Shown piece after piece: positions 22,267 to 33,680 of a stretch of 64,000 nucleotides of DNA; within the stretch, counting starts at the first letter, position 1, and each line of letters begins with the position of its first letter. Both the position numbers and the translations under genes were made by a program. Origin of the DNA: Emydura subglobosa (lineage: Eukaryota > Chordata > Testudines > Chelidae); contig ML679946.1 in the NCBI GenBank assembly GCA_007922225.1, positions 95,982,759-96,046,758 of the forward strand, in the 5' to 3' direction. The notes under the pieces were generated by a model. That model was not told the DNA's origin. It saw nothing but the letters and a program-made list of their open reading frames with translations, and searched no databases.

Positions 22267-22540
22267 GGGCTTGTATACATACGAGAGCTATCCTGATATA
22301 AACAAAGTTGTGAGTGTAATCAGATATAGTTATACGGTATCAGTATAATTCCCCAGGTGGACACTTCTATTCCAGGGTAAGAGGGGCTTTTTTCTTTTTG
22401 GTGTAGCTTAAACTAAAGTGGAAAAGCGACTCCTATTTCAGAATAAGACTGTCCACCTGGGACATTATACTGGTATAACTATATTGGATTAAGATACTGG
22501 TATAACTGGTAGAATATTTCCCATGTAGAGAAGTTCACAT
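22267..22540. mobile_element. MITE-like element
   Basis: Starts GGGCTTGTATACATACG and ends near CCCATGTAGAGAAGTTC, imperfect inverted ends. Inside, the text CCAGGTGGACA and its complement TGTCCACCTGG, with GTATAACT repeats on both sides, give a palindromic body. It abuts the hAT at 21832. Confidence 0.5.
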
Positions 22541-22639
22541 ACACGCCTTGCACTGCATCATCCTAGATCCAGATTATTATATACTCCATGAGATTCAAAA
22601 CTGGACCATACTCAAGGTGGAATCCTCCATGTCCCAGGG

Positions 22640-22780
22640 GTGGGACAGGAATTAGAGGTACAGTGTGAAGTGAAGTGACTTGCCCAAGGTTACACAACAG
22701 ATCAGTGGTGGAGCTAAAAATAAATTCCAGGGTCCTGTTCCTATAAACACCCATGTATTAAACTTTACTCCCATGAGTGG
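22640..22780 (+). repeat. MIR SINE remnant
   Basis: The core GTGACTTGCCCAAGGTTACACAACAG is nearly intact, followed by GTGGTGGAGCTAAAAATAAA and CAGGGTCCTGTTCC, the expected MIR order. Confidence 0.75.
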
Positions 22781-23334
22781 CCCCACTGAAATCAATGGCA
22801 TTAGTCTGTCATGGGTTTGGCTGCACCAGTGGGGTGCCTCACGAAGTGAGCTTGCCTTGATTTTATAGCAATACATTGATAGTTAACTCAAGAGGGCGAT
22901 CTGGGCTTTACATTCCCATAACAAAACATCAGGCATTTGCAAGTCCAAACAAAAGGTGCAATCAGGCCCTTCCATGCCAGGTTTCTGGGGTGAAGACAGG
23001 AAAGATCCTTCCTCCCCATCCTAGCACCATCCAGAACTTGTGCCTAGAAGAAGTAGCCAGGATTTTTTATCTTGCCTGCTGGTCCCAGATTGGCTTCTGT
23101 CTGCTCCTTGCTCTTCTAGCCAGAGGAGGACCAATTCTTGTTGGTTCTGCCAGCTCTGTGCAGCTTTTGGCGGTTTGAACTCATGGTTTTTTTTCTCCAA
23201 AGGGACAACTTCTTCAGGGCATAGCACCAAGGCAGTAAAACTTTCAGCAGAGGGAAGCAAACACCTGGTACACTCCATCACATAATCATGATAGTAAAGT
23301 TAAGCACATACATAAGTGTTTGTAAGAATGGGGG

Positions 23335-23420
23335 CCTAGGCTTCTCCTTAGTTCCAGTCCAGTGTCCTATCCACTGGACAATGCTGCCTCTCTCAACTAG
23401 ATTACTACGAATGCGTTCAC
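23335..23420 (+). repeat. MIR SINE 3' part
   Basis: CCAGTCCAGTGTCCTATCCA followed by CTGGACAATGCTGCCTCTC is typical of the region after the MIR core. Confidence 0.5.
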
Positions 23421-24067
23421 AGAGAAGGAGCACACCCACAGGCCACCCTGCTCCAGTGAAAAACACAAGCAGAGTCTTATATATTTTATTGGAGCACTAA
23501 TAATTTATATAGTTAAGGTTTCCTAAGTGCTTCCATTCTAACCCACTTTTTCTGAATCTCTCACCACTTGAACAGAAATCTTCCATGCCTCTTCTCTGCC
23601 TGAGGGTGACTGTCTTGTTTTAAGAAAGCTTGAGCAAAAATGGTCCAGCCATTTCTGAGAATGAGGGCAGTTTAAAACATAAATAAACACGTTTCCAATT
23701 ATGAACAGGTTTTGTGATTTATCTTTGCTAGGGTCTAGCATCAATACAGGCTAGAACATTAACATTTGGTAGGTTTTTGCTACAGAGGTTCTTTTCTGTG
23801 TCCCAGGGGAAACCAATGGCATTGATTTGGTTGAGTTAAAAGAGGTTGGAAATTGTGGTTGGTGCACGTGCTATGATGTTTTAAACTGTGGAAGTGTTAT
23901 TTTGTTTAATGAGCTATCTAGGTACTTCTGTACCCCCATAACTGTTGTACCTTACCATCTCCCAAGTATGTATAAACTGAAATAAACATCTCTCTCACCT
24001 CAACAGACTTACCTCAGGCTTTGGATCTGAGCAAACCGCAAACTATTGGGATTAGGATGAGACCTTC
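23421..24067. other. No gene seen
   Basis: Unique sequence. An AATAAA near 23980 and a TATAAA near 23970 are too close together and unsupported to call an LTR. Confidence 0.35.
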
Positions 24068-24924
24068 ATGAGGGAGACAAGGTGGGTGACAATCTTTTAT
24101 TGAACCAACTTCTGTTGGTGACAGAGACAAGTTTTCAAGCTACACAGAGCTCTTTTCAGGTCTGGGAAACTTAGTCAGGGCAGCTCTACACTTAAAATGC
24201 TAAATCGGCACTTCAGTGAAGATGCTCCTACGACAACAGGAGAGCTTCTCCTGTCCATGTAGTTCATCCATTTTCCCCAAGAGGCAGTAGCTACCCCATC
24301 AATGTAGTTCTGTCTGTCTGGGGTATTAGATCATTATAACTATGTCACTCGAAGATGTGGATTTTTCACACCCCTGACCGATGTAGTTGTACCAATATAG
24401 GTCTGTAATGTAGACCTGGCCTCAGAGTGTCATGGCTAAATACAGGATGAAACAGATTGTTTAGCATAAAGTAGTTAACACATATTTCAAGGGACCATTC
24501 AAGGTGAAGTGCGCCGTTAGCACCCCTCCAGTCACAGGGAGAAAAGTAAAGGGGGAGAGAATTTGGGGAGAGGATTGTTAGTGGGTTATAAATTGTTGCA
24601 ATAAATCATAAATCCAGTGTCTCTGTTCAGTCTATGATTTTTAGTGTCTAGCAACATTAAATTTAAGCTCCCAGGCTCGTCTTCGTCTGCAGATTTCCTT
24701 TGAGGATGAGGACTGCTAGGTCCGAGATAGAGCGATTGCTTTGTGGACAGTGTTCACTCTGAATAAGTTTCCCAGACCTGAGGAAGAGCTCTGCGTAAGC
24801 TCAATAGCTTGTCTCTCTCACTAAAAGAAGTTGGTCCAATAAAAGATATTACCTCACCCACCTTGTCTCGCCAATACCCTGGGATAGACACAGCTACAAC
24901 AATACTGCATACCGGTATGAGGGA
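24068..24924. mobile_element. Fold-back element interrupted by a MITE
   Basis: The ends are inverted. The left arm from about 24079 contains CTTTTATTGAACCAACTTCT. The right arm near 24825-24872 contains AGTTGGTCCAATAAAAGA and TCACCCACCTTGTCTC. The 8-bp ATGAGGGA is repeated at 24068-24075 and 24917-24924. The interior is single-copy here. The same arms occur at 32812. A 244-bp MITE lies at 24178-24421 inside it. Confidence 0.68.
24178..24421. mobile_element. Harbinger-type MITE nested in a fold-back element
   Basis: Starts GGGCAGCTCTACACTTA and ends as the complement of GGCCAGGTCTACATTAC. TCA directly flanks both sides (24175-24177 and 24422-24424), a TNA-type 3-bp duplication. Removing it would join two pieces of the surrounding repeat, so it is the younger insertion. 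Confidence 0.8.
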
Positions 24925-24944
24925 CAGATTAGCTCACATCTGCC

Positions 24945-25065
24945 CACTGCAAGGTTTCTTGCACATTCCTCTGAAGCAGCTGGTGCTGGCCACTGTCAGA
25001 GACAGGATACTGGACCAGAGGGACCTCAGACCTGAGCCATCTCATCAGTTCTTATGCTCCCCTCA
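24945..25065 (+). repeat. L3/CR1-like LINE 3' fragment
   Basis: GGTTTCTTGCACATTCCTC, CTGGTGCTGGCCACTGTC, GACAGGATACTGGACCAGA and CAGTTCTTATGCTCC follow the 3'-end text of an old L3-type LINE. Confidence 0.5.
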
Positions 25066-26145
25066 TATTCTTCCTTCCTACCCTCCAGGGAAAATAGCTT
25101 GCTTGGTTTCTTGTGCAGTTTTCTTTGTTTGCTTCTTAGCGACTGTGGGTGAGTGGGTGTAGTGTGAGTGAGTCTGTTTGTCAAGAAGCTAGTGAGGGAA
25201 AGCTAAACGGAAGAAATTAGTTTTACTTCTAGTTCTGACTTTGGTGCAGTCATGATCATAATTATCTCTGTGGTGAGAGAGTTCCACAGTCTAGGCCAGA
25301 TCCATGAGGAGGTTCATCTCCCATGCTCACAAGTCTTCCCCTGATTGACTGGCAGTGTCATTCTTCCGGTGCAGCATAGCTGCCAGGGTCAAGGTTTTCA
25401 TTCTGGTAGCAGGAGGCAATCCATGGAGGGCTTTGGAATATCAATGTGGAGACATGACTCTGCATTCAGTGGGGAGCCAACACAGAAAAAGGAGCTCTGG
25501 GATGATATGATCACTGCAACCTATACCTACAGCCTTAACATTCCCTTTGCAATTGTAACGTTCTCCCAGTGAAGGGGGGAGGGTGGTATTTTTTGTTTAT
25601 TTTATAGAACACAGATTCAGTGATCACACACTGGATCTAGAAATTGGAGATGCAAGGTCCTTTGGAGATCCAGGAAAGACCAGCTTTTTAACAAATCTGA
25701 CAAGTGGAAAACTGAAATGCTACGCTACTTATCTAGTATTATTGAAGTTGTATTCTTATTTTTGTTATTATTTATTTAGTGTTTAAGAGACAACATGGTC
25801 TCTGCCCTCAGCAACGTACTATCAAGCAAAGAAAAGATTTCTCACTAAGAAACTAGGGGGAAATCTGTGCATTATCTTTAGTGAAGGGGAAGAGTCCACA
25901 GGAAAACCTCTCTGGATTTTAGTGACCTGCCAACAAATGTGCAAGAATAGACATCCATTTCTTCTCTGAAACACTATCATATACACACTCTCCTCCCAAG
26001 TGTGCCCGTATAGTATAGAAAAGTATAGTCCATTGTCTTCAATGCAGCTTCCTCTGCTTCACTCCAATGTGAGTGTAAACAGAATCAAGCCCAGGTCCTT
26101 GATGTACCACGAGAAAGAGGATAGGAAGAGCCTGATTCTGCTCAA
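25066..26145. other. No gene seen
   Basis: Mostly unique. The part around 25265-25500 (GAGAGAGTTCCACAGTCTAG, later AGTGGGGAGCCAACACAG) may be an unclassified old repeat. Confidence 0.35.
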
Positions 26146-26147
26146 TT

Positions 26148-26290
26148 GGGGGTATGTCTACACTGCAATCAGAGGCCTGACTATAGCATGTGTAGACATA
26201 CTCAAGGTAGCTTTGGTCTAGCTGGCTCGAAATAATAAGAGCCGTGAAGTCACGGCAGCACAGGCGCTGTACAGTTCCACCCTGGGATCT
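26148..26290. repeat. MITE remnant
   Basis: Begins GGGTATGTCTACACTGCAAT and contains the inverse motif TGTGTAGACATACTC, the Harbinger-type terminal text, but the second half is not a clean inverted copy. Confidence 0.45.
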
Positions 26291-26961
26291 ATGCAAGTTG
26301 TGATTCTTTTTCTTATATGGAGAAAGCATGGTCTGTTCTAAACTTCAGGCCAGATTTTCAGCCAGGGTAAGCAGACAGTTCCATGGATTTCACACAGTTG
26401 GGGATCTGGCCCTTTGCTTTATATTGAAAGATCAGAGGTGGCGTCTAGGAGAAGATATCAATATCATATCTACCTATTAAAGTATCTGCTATTTTATAGT
26501 AGGCTTTACAGTAGGCGGATTGTTTCTCCATAGTCAACATTTTAGAGGCCCCTCCAGGCTGGAGGAATTAAAAATGAATAATTTAATGCTGTTCCATGAG
26601 GCAGGATTTTAGCATATATTTTACAGGCCATGAAAGACACCCCTATCCTCCTCTCCCTTTTTTTGTCTTATTTAATAGAAGCACACTGAGTTGGAGGCCA
26701 AACACTTCATTCAGGGCTCATTCTGAGACGTCCCGCATACCTACACAGGGGACTACTGGGTTCTAAGGATCCTCCTATACCCCTGTGTAGGCTACCCATA
26801 TCACTGGACCCTGTGCAAAGGAAGGAAAAGGGAGCCGGCTGTTACTCCCCCCTCCCCCTTGCAGTTGATAACAAGCTCAGTCACTAGGTCCAAGTGCTTC
26901 CCGTTTCTTTGCCGACCCCTTGCTTTCAGAGGGGAAAGGCTTTACATGCAATGAAATGTCA
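26291..26961. other. No gene seen
   Basis: Unique sequence. CCTACACAGGGGACTACTGG near 26738 and CCCCTGTGTAGGCTACCC near 26780 form a small imperfect palindrome. Similar text recurs near 27480-27520 (CAGGTGTAGGCTACCC). Confidence 0.35.
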
Positions 26962-26974
26962 CTGAATAATTGCT

Positions 26975-27158
26975 CCAGAGGGGTAGCCGTGTTAGTCTGT
27001 ATACAGCAAAAACAACGAGAGTTCTGTAGCCCGTTAAAGACTAGCAAATTTAATTTCTGCAGGCATAAGTTTTCGTGGGTTGCAGCCCATGAAAGCTTAT
27101 GCCTGCAGAAATTAAATGTGCTAGTCTTTGAAGTGCTACAGGACTCTCGTTGTTTTTG
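26975..27158. repeat. Fold-back SINE-like repeat with 13-bp direct repeats
   Basis: The head CCAGAGGGGTAGCCGTGTTA is followed by a body (AGACTAGCAAATTTAATTTC, TGCAGGCATAAG) and then the same body inverted (CTTATGCCTGCAGAAATTAA, GTGCTAGTCTTTG). The arms are about 65 bp long around a short loop at about 27085. The flanks are identical 13-mers, CTGAATAATTGCT at 26962-26974 and 27159-27171. A duplication this long suggests LINE-type target-primed insertion more than a DNA transposon. Confidence 0.75.
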
Positions 27159-27171
27159 CTGAATAATTGCT

Positions 27172-29849
27172 GTAGCATTTGGGATTGGGGAGGTTTGTAG
27201 GAATGTTTAGTTACTCTGTAAGAAAGGTGCAAATCATGACCCGAGTCCTGCACTAAACTCCAGGCAGCTGGGCCCCTGACCAGCCTAGAGCCATTGTCCC
27301 ATTGTTGTTATTCCTTAGCATGAGACACAGCAAAGCCAGCTGTCATGGTCTCCTGGAGAATCAAGGGTACTCAGCACTTCTTAAAATCAAGCCATAGCAC
27401 TGAGGATGGCTTATTCCAGTTGAAAGTGTGATTCAAAGTCCACTGAAGGTTATAGAAAGGAGCTAACACCGGGGAGTGGGCTCGAAGGATCCCCCTTATT
27501 CCCAGGTGTAGGCTACCCACATTACTGAATTGACTTAAGTGGGCTTTGGATCAGGTCCTGAGCCTCCACACCTCACAGAATGGGGTCCCTGACTTGTATG
27601 GCATTAAAAAATAAATCTGAGTGAATATAAAAAACGTTCCCAATTGCCCTTCGAGTTCAAACGGCTGGGAACTGGAAGAGCACGGTATTGACGTCTGACC
27701 ACCCACTCCAAGCATTGGCGTCGGAATTCCGATATACCGGACTGCACCGTCTGCAGCTTCGAAGGACTTGACTGTAGGCCCAACTGCAAAATGGATGCCC
27801 ATTTCAAGCTGTTAGGGCTTATTAGCATTGTATATGATAGCCATGTGGGGGTGAAGGCTGAGATACAGCACAACCTGCTCTCCATAAAAATCCAGGGGCG
27901 CAAGGGCAGAAAAGCCTTTCAATATTCTGACTTACACCTGGTAACCACCCAAAGCCTGATTTTCAGAGGCTTTAGGCAACCACAGCTCTCCAATCAGCTC
28001 CTGAGCACAGCCACACAAAGCCAATCCGTTTTATAAAAGCCGGCTTTGCTTTTACACTCTTAGATAAACCGAGTTTTCACTATAAGGGCAATATAAAATC
28101 TAAGAGGACTAATAAAAGCTAGAGAAGAATAAAAGACTACAGGGATATTAAACTAGATAAAGACATGGGACTTCTATCAAGATACAGGACGTTAAAATCA
28201 TGTAAAAATATTCACCAGCAATCGATAGGGGAATAGTAATAATAAAAAAAAAGCACAACACAAACATCTCCAACATAAACGGATGATAAAGATAAGTAAG
28301 TAGATAGTAAAGAGGAGCAGCCATACTTCAGTTTATTGAGCATTTTATATGCATGTAACAGGAGTAATCACCCAGACATAAATAACTCTTTTTAGCACTG
28401 CAGTCATCACCTATAGAAGTCAAAACAGAGATATTAGCCTGATGCACTTTAGTGCATCTTGATGTGGCAACACCCTGCGCACACAAACATCTGTTTCAGC
28501 TGGGAGTTCTCAGTTTTTCCACAGGGTGAAGCTTAAAAACTGTGTGCGCAACTTTACTGGTGTCATTGAATTTCATCTCATTTGCAGCTGTCCGCCAGCA
28601 TGGACAGAAATAAACTGAAAGCAAGATCAGAGTCAGCATCAGAAAATAAATATTGTTGGTTAGGTCAAGTATCCATCAGGTTTGCTTATGAGACACATGA
28701 CTTCAACCCCCATGAAGTATGATAAGCAAAGCCTATTAAAGAAACATTTTGACAAGAATGCATTTTTGGTGGATCAAATAGAAGAAATACAGTAACACAG
28801 AAAAAAAGCCTGATTTTGAAAGGTTATGTGCTCATCTGATCAGACCCAGCAAAACATTTCATTTTTCCTGCATGAGAAACAAGTACACAAACTGTACTGT
28901 AGAGCAGTTTTAGAGACAAATGGTTCCACCCCCCTCCCGCCAAGGACACAGCACACTTCACAAAAGGCTGTACATGTTTAAAAACCTCAGCCTACCAAAA
29001 CAAAACACTATTTTGCACAAAGTATTCTCCCCCTGGGGAGAACATGAAAGAAAGAACAAGCAACACATGACATCGCTTAATGAATGACTAGAAGGCAAAG
29101 TCAGATGCCAGTGATGACAGCTGTATATAGAAGATTCCCTTTCACTAGATACATAGGGCCAAATGAACAAATCAGTTGCTAAAATTGCACCACCACATCT
29201 TGTGTGTGCAATCAACTGTGTGTGAAAATCCAGGCTGGAGTGGGCAATTGGCCATTTGCATGCAACCACTTGCTTAAATAACCAATTTGAATTTCCTGTT
29301 TGAAGGCAGATTTTCCATAGACGGATGGGTGAACACGCAGAACTGGCTGGCACACGACTGGAGGGCTGTTTCGAAATGTGGACCACAATGTAAATTCTAT
29401 GACAATGATTAAAAAGTAAAGACATTAAGCATGGCTGTGAAATCTATTGGCTTGATTCTGCAGTCATTGCTGACATGGCCATGGGCGACAGTACTGGACT
29501 CTTACTTATCCGGCACATAGAGCAAAATGATGTTCTCTGTGCTTGGTACATTTCAGTGGAAGTGTGATGTTGTTAGCATGTAAAAGAATGATTCTGAGGT
29601 CCTCTTCAGCACATCAGGAAATACTTACGATGAAAAGCTCTATATAGGATCTAGGAATGATGATGATGATGATGAAAAGGTTTACACCATCAATCACATA
29701 TTATGCAGTAATACAGTAAAGTTTTCCGCGGATTAATCATTCAAAAAATGCAGTTTCTGCACAAGATGCCTTTTTTTTTTTTTTTTGAGAACTTTCCATT
29801 AAAAAAAGTTAGCTGGCATGGCAGAGTCATCTTTTCACAACTGAATGTG
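27172..29849. other. No gene seen; GAT repeat at 29657-29675
   Basis: Contains an unclassified, unusually CpG-containing patch at about 27640-27900. Otherwise unique DNA. A (GAT)n run lies at 29657-29675 and a T16 run at 29771-29786. Confidence 0.4.
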
Positions 29850-30640
29850 AGCTACTGTCCCGTGTCTTCTTTTATTGTGGTTTGGTTCTGTAACTGAAGG
29901 AAAGGAACGGTTCTTCACCACCCTGTCCCATTCCCACCTTCTTGCTTTGATTAGGAGAGGACTCTGTGTGACAGCTATGGCAATTTCCTGGAGAGACCTT
30001 ATTGAATTAAGTTTAAGTCTCCTTGGGGTCCATTGTCTTAAGTGCAAAATTGTATGGATTTTTGTGGGCCTGGATTGTATAGAACCTCTCTAGTAAGGAG
30101 CTGTGAGGTGAGCCCTGGGAGTTCAAAGGCCTATATTAAAAATGCACCAGACAAGAATGGACTTTTGGCACAGTAAATTTTAAGTGGATTGCCTGAAGAA
30201 TACCTAGGGGCAGGTGGGTTCCCCACCTCTGGGTGGTTATGAAAAAAACCTAGACTTTTGAAGCTACTCTCTGAGGAGTGGGTTACTGTCTGTTGATTAC
30301 CTGTTCTCAGAGGCGAGATCAAAAGCCCCAGATGTATAAAAACACAGCTAAACTGCCCAGCCAGCATTCTGGTTCTGAATCCAAGACAGTTCTGAACTTA
30401 TAACCATGGGGAAAACCCAGTTGTGGGTTTTGAAGGATTGGCACCTACCAGAGTCCAAGGTTGGAGTTGGGGTGACCTCTGGTAAGCTTTTTAGCATGCA
30501 TGTGAGTTCTTTTATTGTTTTTAAATATGTTTTCTCTAATTCTTTTACCTTAAGAATAAATGTGCTTGCTTAGAAGGAGCTGTGTGGCAACATGTAACTG
30601 CAGGCAGCACACTGGGTAGAGCCTCTGAAGCACAGACGTT
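29850..30640 (+). mobile_element. Probable solo LTR
   Basis: A TATA box TATAAAAA (30335-30342) lies 213 bases before a polyadenylation signal AATAAA (30555-30560), the spacing of an LTR promoter and terminator pair. The text after it (GTGCTTGCTTAGAAGGAGC) belongs to a sauropsid LTR type I have seen. No matching LTR or target duplication was identified, so the edges are approximate. Confidence 0.45.
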
Positions 30641-31060
30641 GGTCTGTTGAGGCAGTCTGGCTTCCTGAGGATATCATGCTGTAGGCAAGGGACAGAGCAG
30701 CCTGGAAAAATCCCAGCCAGGAAGGAGAGTGACAGAGGTCTGTACAGGTGATAACTGAGGAGCCAGGAGCAGGTCTGATTAAGGGACCACAAAGGGGGAA
30801 ATACAGATGTAGTTGCCTTGAACTGTGACAGGCTCACGAATGGGCTCTGAACCAGATGTGGAATAAACAAGAGCTGCCTTAGCTGGCATTCCAGATTCAT
30901 GGCAAAAGGATGAGATCTAAGGCAAGGGCATTTTAATTTCTAGGAACAACTGAAATGACTTTGAGTTCTCTCCCAGCCCACTGCCATCGCTGATGTGGGA
31001 ACCCCACTGCATGCTCGAGCAACCACGCTCGATCGATCAGTAACTTTAGATATCAGTGGT
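30641..31060. other. No gene seen; possible LTR continuation
   Basis: GGCAGCACACTGGGTAGAGC near 30603 and later text may extend the LTR-like repeat. No other feature. Confidence 0.3.
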
Positions 31061-31142
31061 CAGATCCTCGGCTGGTGTAAATTGACCTAGCTCCTTTGAC
31101 GACAGTAGAACTATGCTGAGGTACAGCAGCTGAGGATTTGGC
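31061..31142. repeat. Small palindromic repeat
   Basis: CAGATCCTCGGCTGGTGTAA on the left and CAGCAGCTGAGGATTTGGC on the right form an imperfect hairpin of the same family as 59620-59688. Confidence 0.55.
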
Positions 31143-31616
31143 AAGGCCTTTCGGTGGGAAGAAAGCATTATCTTCCTTCTCCCCCTGGCATGCCTTTACT
31201 TCAAAGAACGTTAGTGTAAAATGTATAGGTTTTCAGGTGATGTGCCTGCACTCTGTGCAGTAATCCTGTAACCAACAAACAGGGGTGGGTATAATTGTAT
31301 TCGTTGTTAATATTCATTTGATAGGTGTCCGTGTAACCAAGTAAGGGTCTATGGGGAGTTGCTGAAAATGTATACAGTTACATACTGTTATGGATAAAAG
31401 AATTAGTAACCCCCTCGTTGCTCACTCGAGGCGTCGAGGTGGAACGAGCAGGCAATAAAGGGTTCTGTTTCTCCAGTCCACCCCCGGGGCAACCTGTTTG
31501 GTTATTTCTAACCCATTTAGTTCAGAGTTATGCACATTTCAGAGTTATGAACAACCTCCATTCCTAAGGTGTTTGTATCTCTGAGGTTCTGCTGTAATTA
31601 TTCTTTACCATTTGTG

Positions 31617-31735
31617 TTGCAGTAACACGTAGGAGCCCCAATCATGGACCAGGACCCCATTGGACTAGGTGCTGTACATACGCCAAGCCAAAAGACAGTC
31701 CCTGTCCCCACAGAGTTTGCAGCCGAATCATTCTT
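31617..31735 (-). repeat. Old LINE/SINE tail-type repeat
   Basis: TAGGAGCCCCAATCATGG, CCCCATTGGACTAGGTGCTG and CAGTCCCTGTCCCCACAG. Related text in opposite orientation is at 32540-32600 (TGTACAGTGCCTAGCTCAAT). Family uncertain. Confidence 0.4.
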
Positions 31736-31992
31736 CCCCAGTAACTAGGAATGTTATATCTGGGATATTGTTCTGATGGGGAAGGGCTTATTCAATAAGG
31801 CAATTGTTAGGTTTTCCATACACAAAGAACAGACCAGCTTTTTCAGTCTACATGAGTTTTTATTTTAGATTAAGGTAATACAACATAAGAAAGAGCCAAA
31901 GTGAATTCACCATGAGAGACAACAGTGTGTGTGTATCTATTTGTCTGTCTCTTCCATCGTGTCTTCTGTGCTTATATTAACTCTGCTTGATT

Positions 31993-32067
31993 TAGGGCCA
32001 TTATTCAAAGCCTACTGAAGTCAATGGGAGTCTTTCCAATGACTTCAGTGGGCTTTGGATCAAGCCC
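31993..32067. repeat. Small palindromic repeat with TCAATGGG core
   Basis: CAAAGCCTACTGAAGTCAAT pairs with ATGACTTCAGTGGGCTTTG, a nearly perfect hairpin of about 19-bp arms. Confidence 0.65.
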
Positions 32068-32811
32068 AAAATGCAGACTACATGATATTTCAAGGCGCAG
32101 TACACAGAATACAAGATGAGAATAGGTACATAACTATGCAGAGGGCCAGTACCACCTCATCCCCCACCAACTTCACGCTTATGCTTTAAAATAGATACAA
32201 GTAGTCAAATATTTATTTCAGGGTCTGTAGCACCTCACAAGATTAGGCCCTTATTCTACTGAGACATTTTTGACATTAGCTAAGGTTTTTTCCATGCATA
32301 ACCTGGTGATTGCTGCTATTAATACTGTTTATTGTGTACAAATGTTACAAAATTTCCCTCTCAGAGGAAAAAAATTCTCTGGTATCTGGCCAAGATGATC
32401 AATTAATTTTTTTAATAAACATATTTGTATTTTCTCCCCTTGCACAAACACACACACAAAAATGGTCTCCTCAAACGTGAAGATACAATTTTTAGCATGC
32501 AAGCTTTTAAAATAAATTTAAGGCAAGACTATCACTTCTTTTACGTTTGTACAGTGCCTAGCTCAATGGGGCTTTGACCCTGTTGGAGTTTCTAGGTGCT
32601 AACACAATACATCATAATGAAAGTAAATGGAGACGGAAATATTTTCATATGTTTGAAGGCCAGAAGGTCTAGATACATCATCTATTTTGACTGCCAATGT
32701 AACACAGGCCATAGAATGTCAACCAGTTACCAATGCACTGAGTCCAATATTTTATGTTTGACTAAAGCACGTCTTTCAGAAAAGCATCCTGTCTTGACTT
32801 GAAGAAGTCAA

Positions 32812-32997
32812 GATGGGTGAGGTAATATCTTTTACTGGACCAGCTTCTCTTGGTGAGAGAGACAAGAGCTCTGTTTGGTTTGAAAGTTTGTCTCTCTCAC
32901 CAACAGAAGTTGGTCCAATAAAATATATTACCTGACCCACCTTCTCTGTGTAATACCCTGGGATGGGACCAGCACAGTTACAACAACACTGCATACA
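32812..32997. repeat. Short fold-back element inserted in the LINE
   Basis: The left arm (GGTGAGGTAATATCTTTTAC, TGGTGAGAGAGACAAG) is inverted in the right arm (TTGTCTCTCTCACCAACAG, GGTCCAATAAAATATATTAC). The right side continues to AACAACACTGCATAC. The flanks are imperfect 15-bp direct repeats, TTGAAGAAGTCAAGA and TTGAAGGCATCAAGA (12 of 15 match). Same family as 24068-24924. Confidence 0.7.
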
Positions 32998-33098
32998 ACC
33001 ATTGAAGGCATCAAGACATGGAGAAGCCACCACTTCCCTTGGTAGACTATTCCTGTGGTTAATCACCCTCACTTAAAAAAAAAATCGTGCCTTATTTC

Positions 33099-33498
33099 TA
33101 CAGCCGTGCGCAGATACAAAAATGTGGATCCACATCCAATCTGCATCTGCCAGAATCAATTGACATCTGACTTGCCATTCTCAGTCTCTGTCTTCTACGT
33201 CATCCACACCCACATGCACCCACAGCTCTGGGCCCCCAGATAAACCATTTGGAGGCCAGCCCGCAGTAGCTGCTCATCAGCTGTTTGGGGGCCAGCCTCT
33301 CCAGGGAGCTGACGAACAGCTGATCGATGGCTGGCAGGGGAAGCCCCCAGTCCCGGAGCTCAAAGGCGGGGAAGCACTGCAGCATCAAAGGCTATGTGAC
33401 CTGCAGACAGCTGCTTCCCTGCCTTTGAGACCCACAATCAATCCACCATCCACAAAAAAACGATATAAAGCGAATATCTGCAGATTTGCAGGGCTCTA
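33099..33498. mobile_element. Non-autonomous hAT transposon, 400 bp
   Basis: The ends are TACAGCCGTGC and the complement of TAGAGCCCTGC. The flanking 8-bp CTTATTTC is exactly repeated at 33091-33098 and 33499-33506. GCAGATAC, CTGCAGATTTGCAGGG and CGATATAAAGCG sub-terminal text is typical of this hAT type. No transposase. Confidence 0.86.
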
Positions 33499-33680
33499 CT
33501 TATTTCCAGTTTGAATTTCGCTGGCTTTAGCTTCTAGCCATTGATTCTTGTTGTGCCTTTCTCTGCTGGATTAAAGAGAACCCGGCATTTCTGCCCTGTG
33601 AAGGTACTCATACACTGTAACCAAATCACTTGAACTCCTTCAGTCTCTCACTGTAAGATATTTATTTGAACTTTGAAATC

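Larger units (their letters stand above)
32656..33680 (-). mobile_element. L3/CR1 LINE fragment split by two insertions
   Basis: The pieces 32656-32811, 32998-33098 and 33507-33680 read as one continuous minus-strand L3-type 3' region (GACTAAAGCACGTCTTTCAG, CCACTTCCCTTGGTAGAC, AGCCATTGATTCTTGTTGTG). It is broken by a fold-back element and by a hAT transposon. No reverse transcriptase sequence remains. Confidence 0.72.

Noticed and set aside
23880..24010. A solo LTR suggested by TATAAA and AATAAA
   Set aside because: The two motifs are about 10 bases apart, far too close for a promoter and polyadenylation pair, and there are no ends or duplication.
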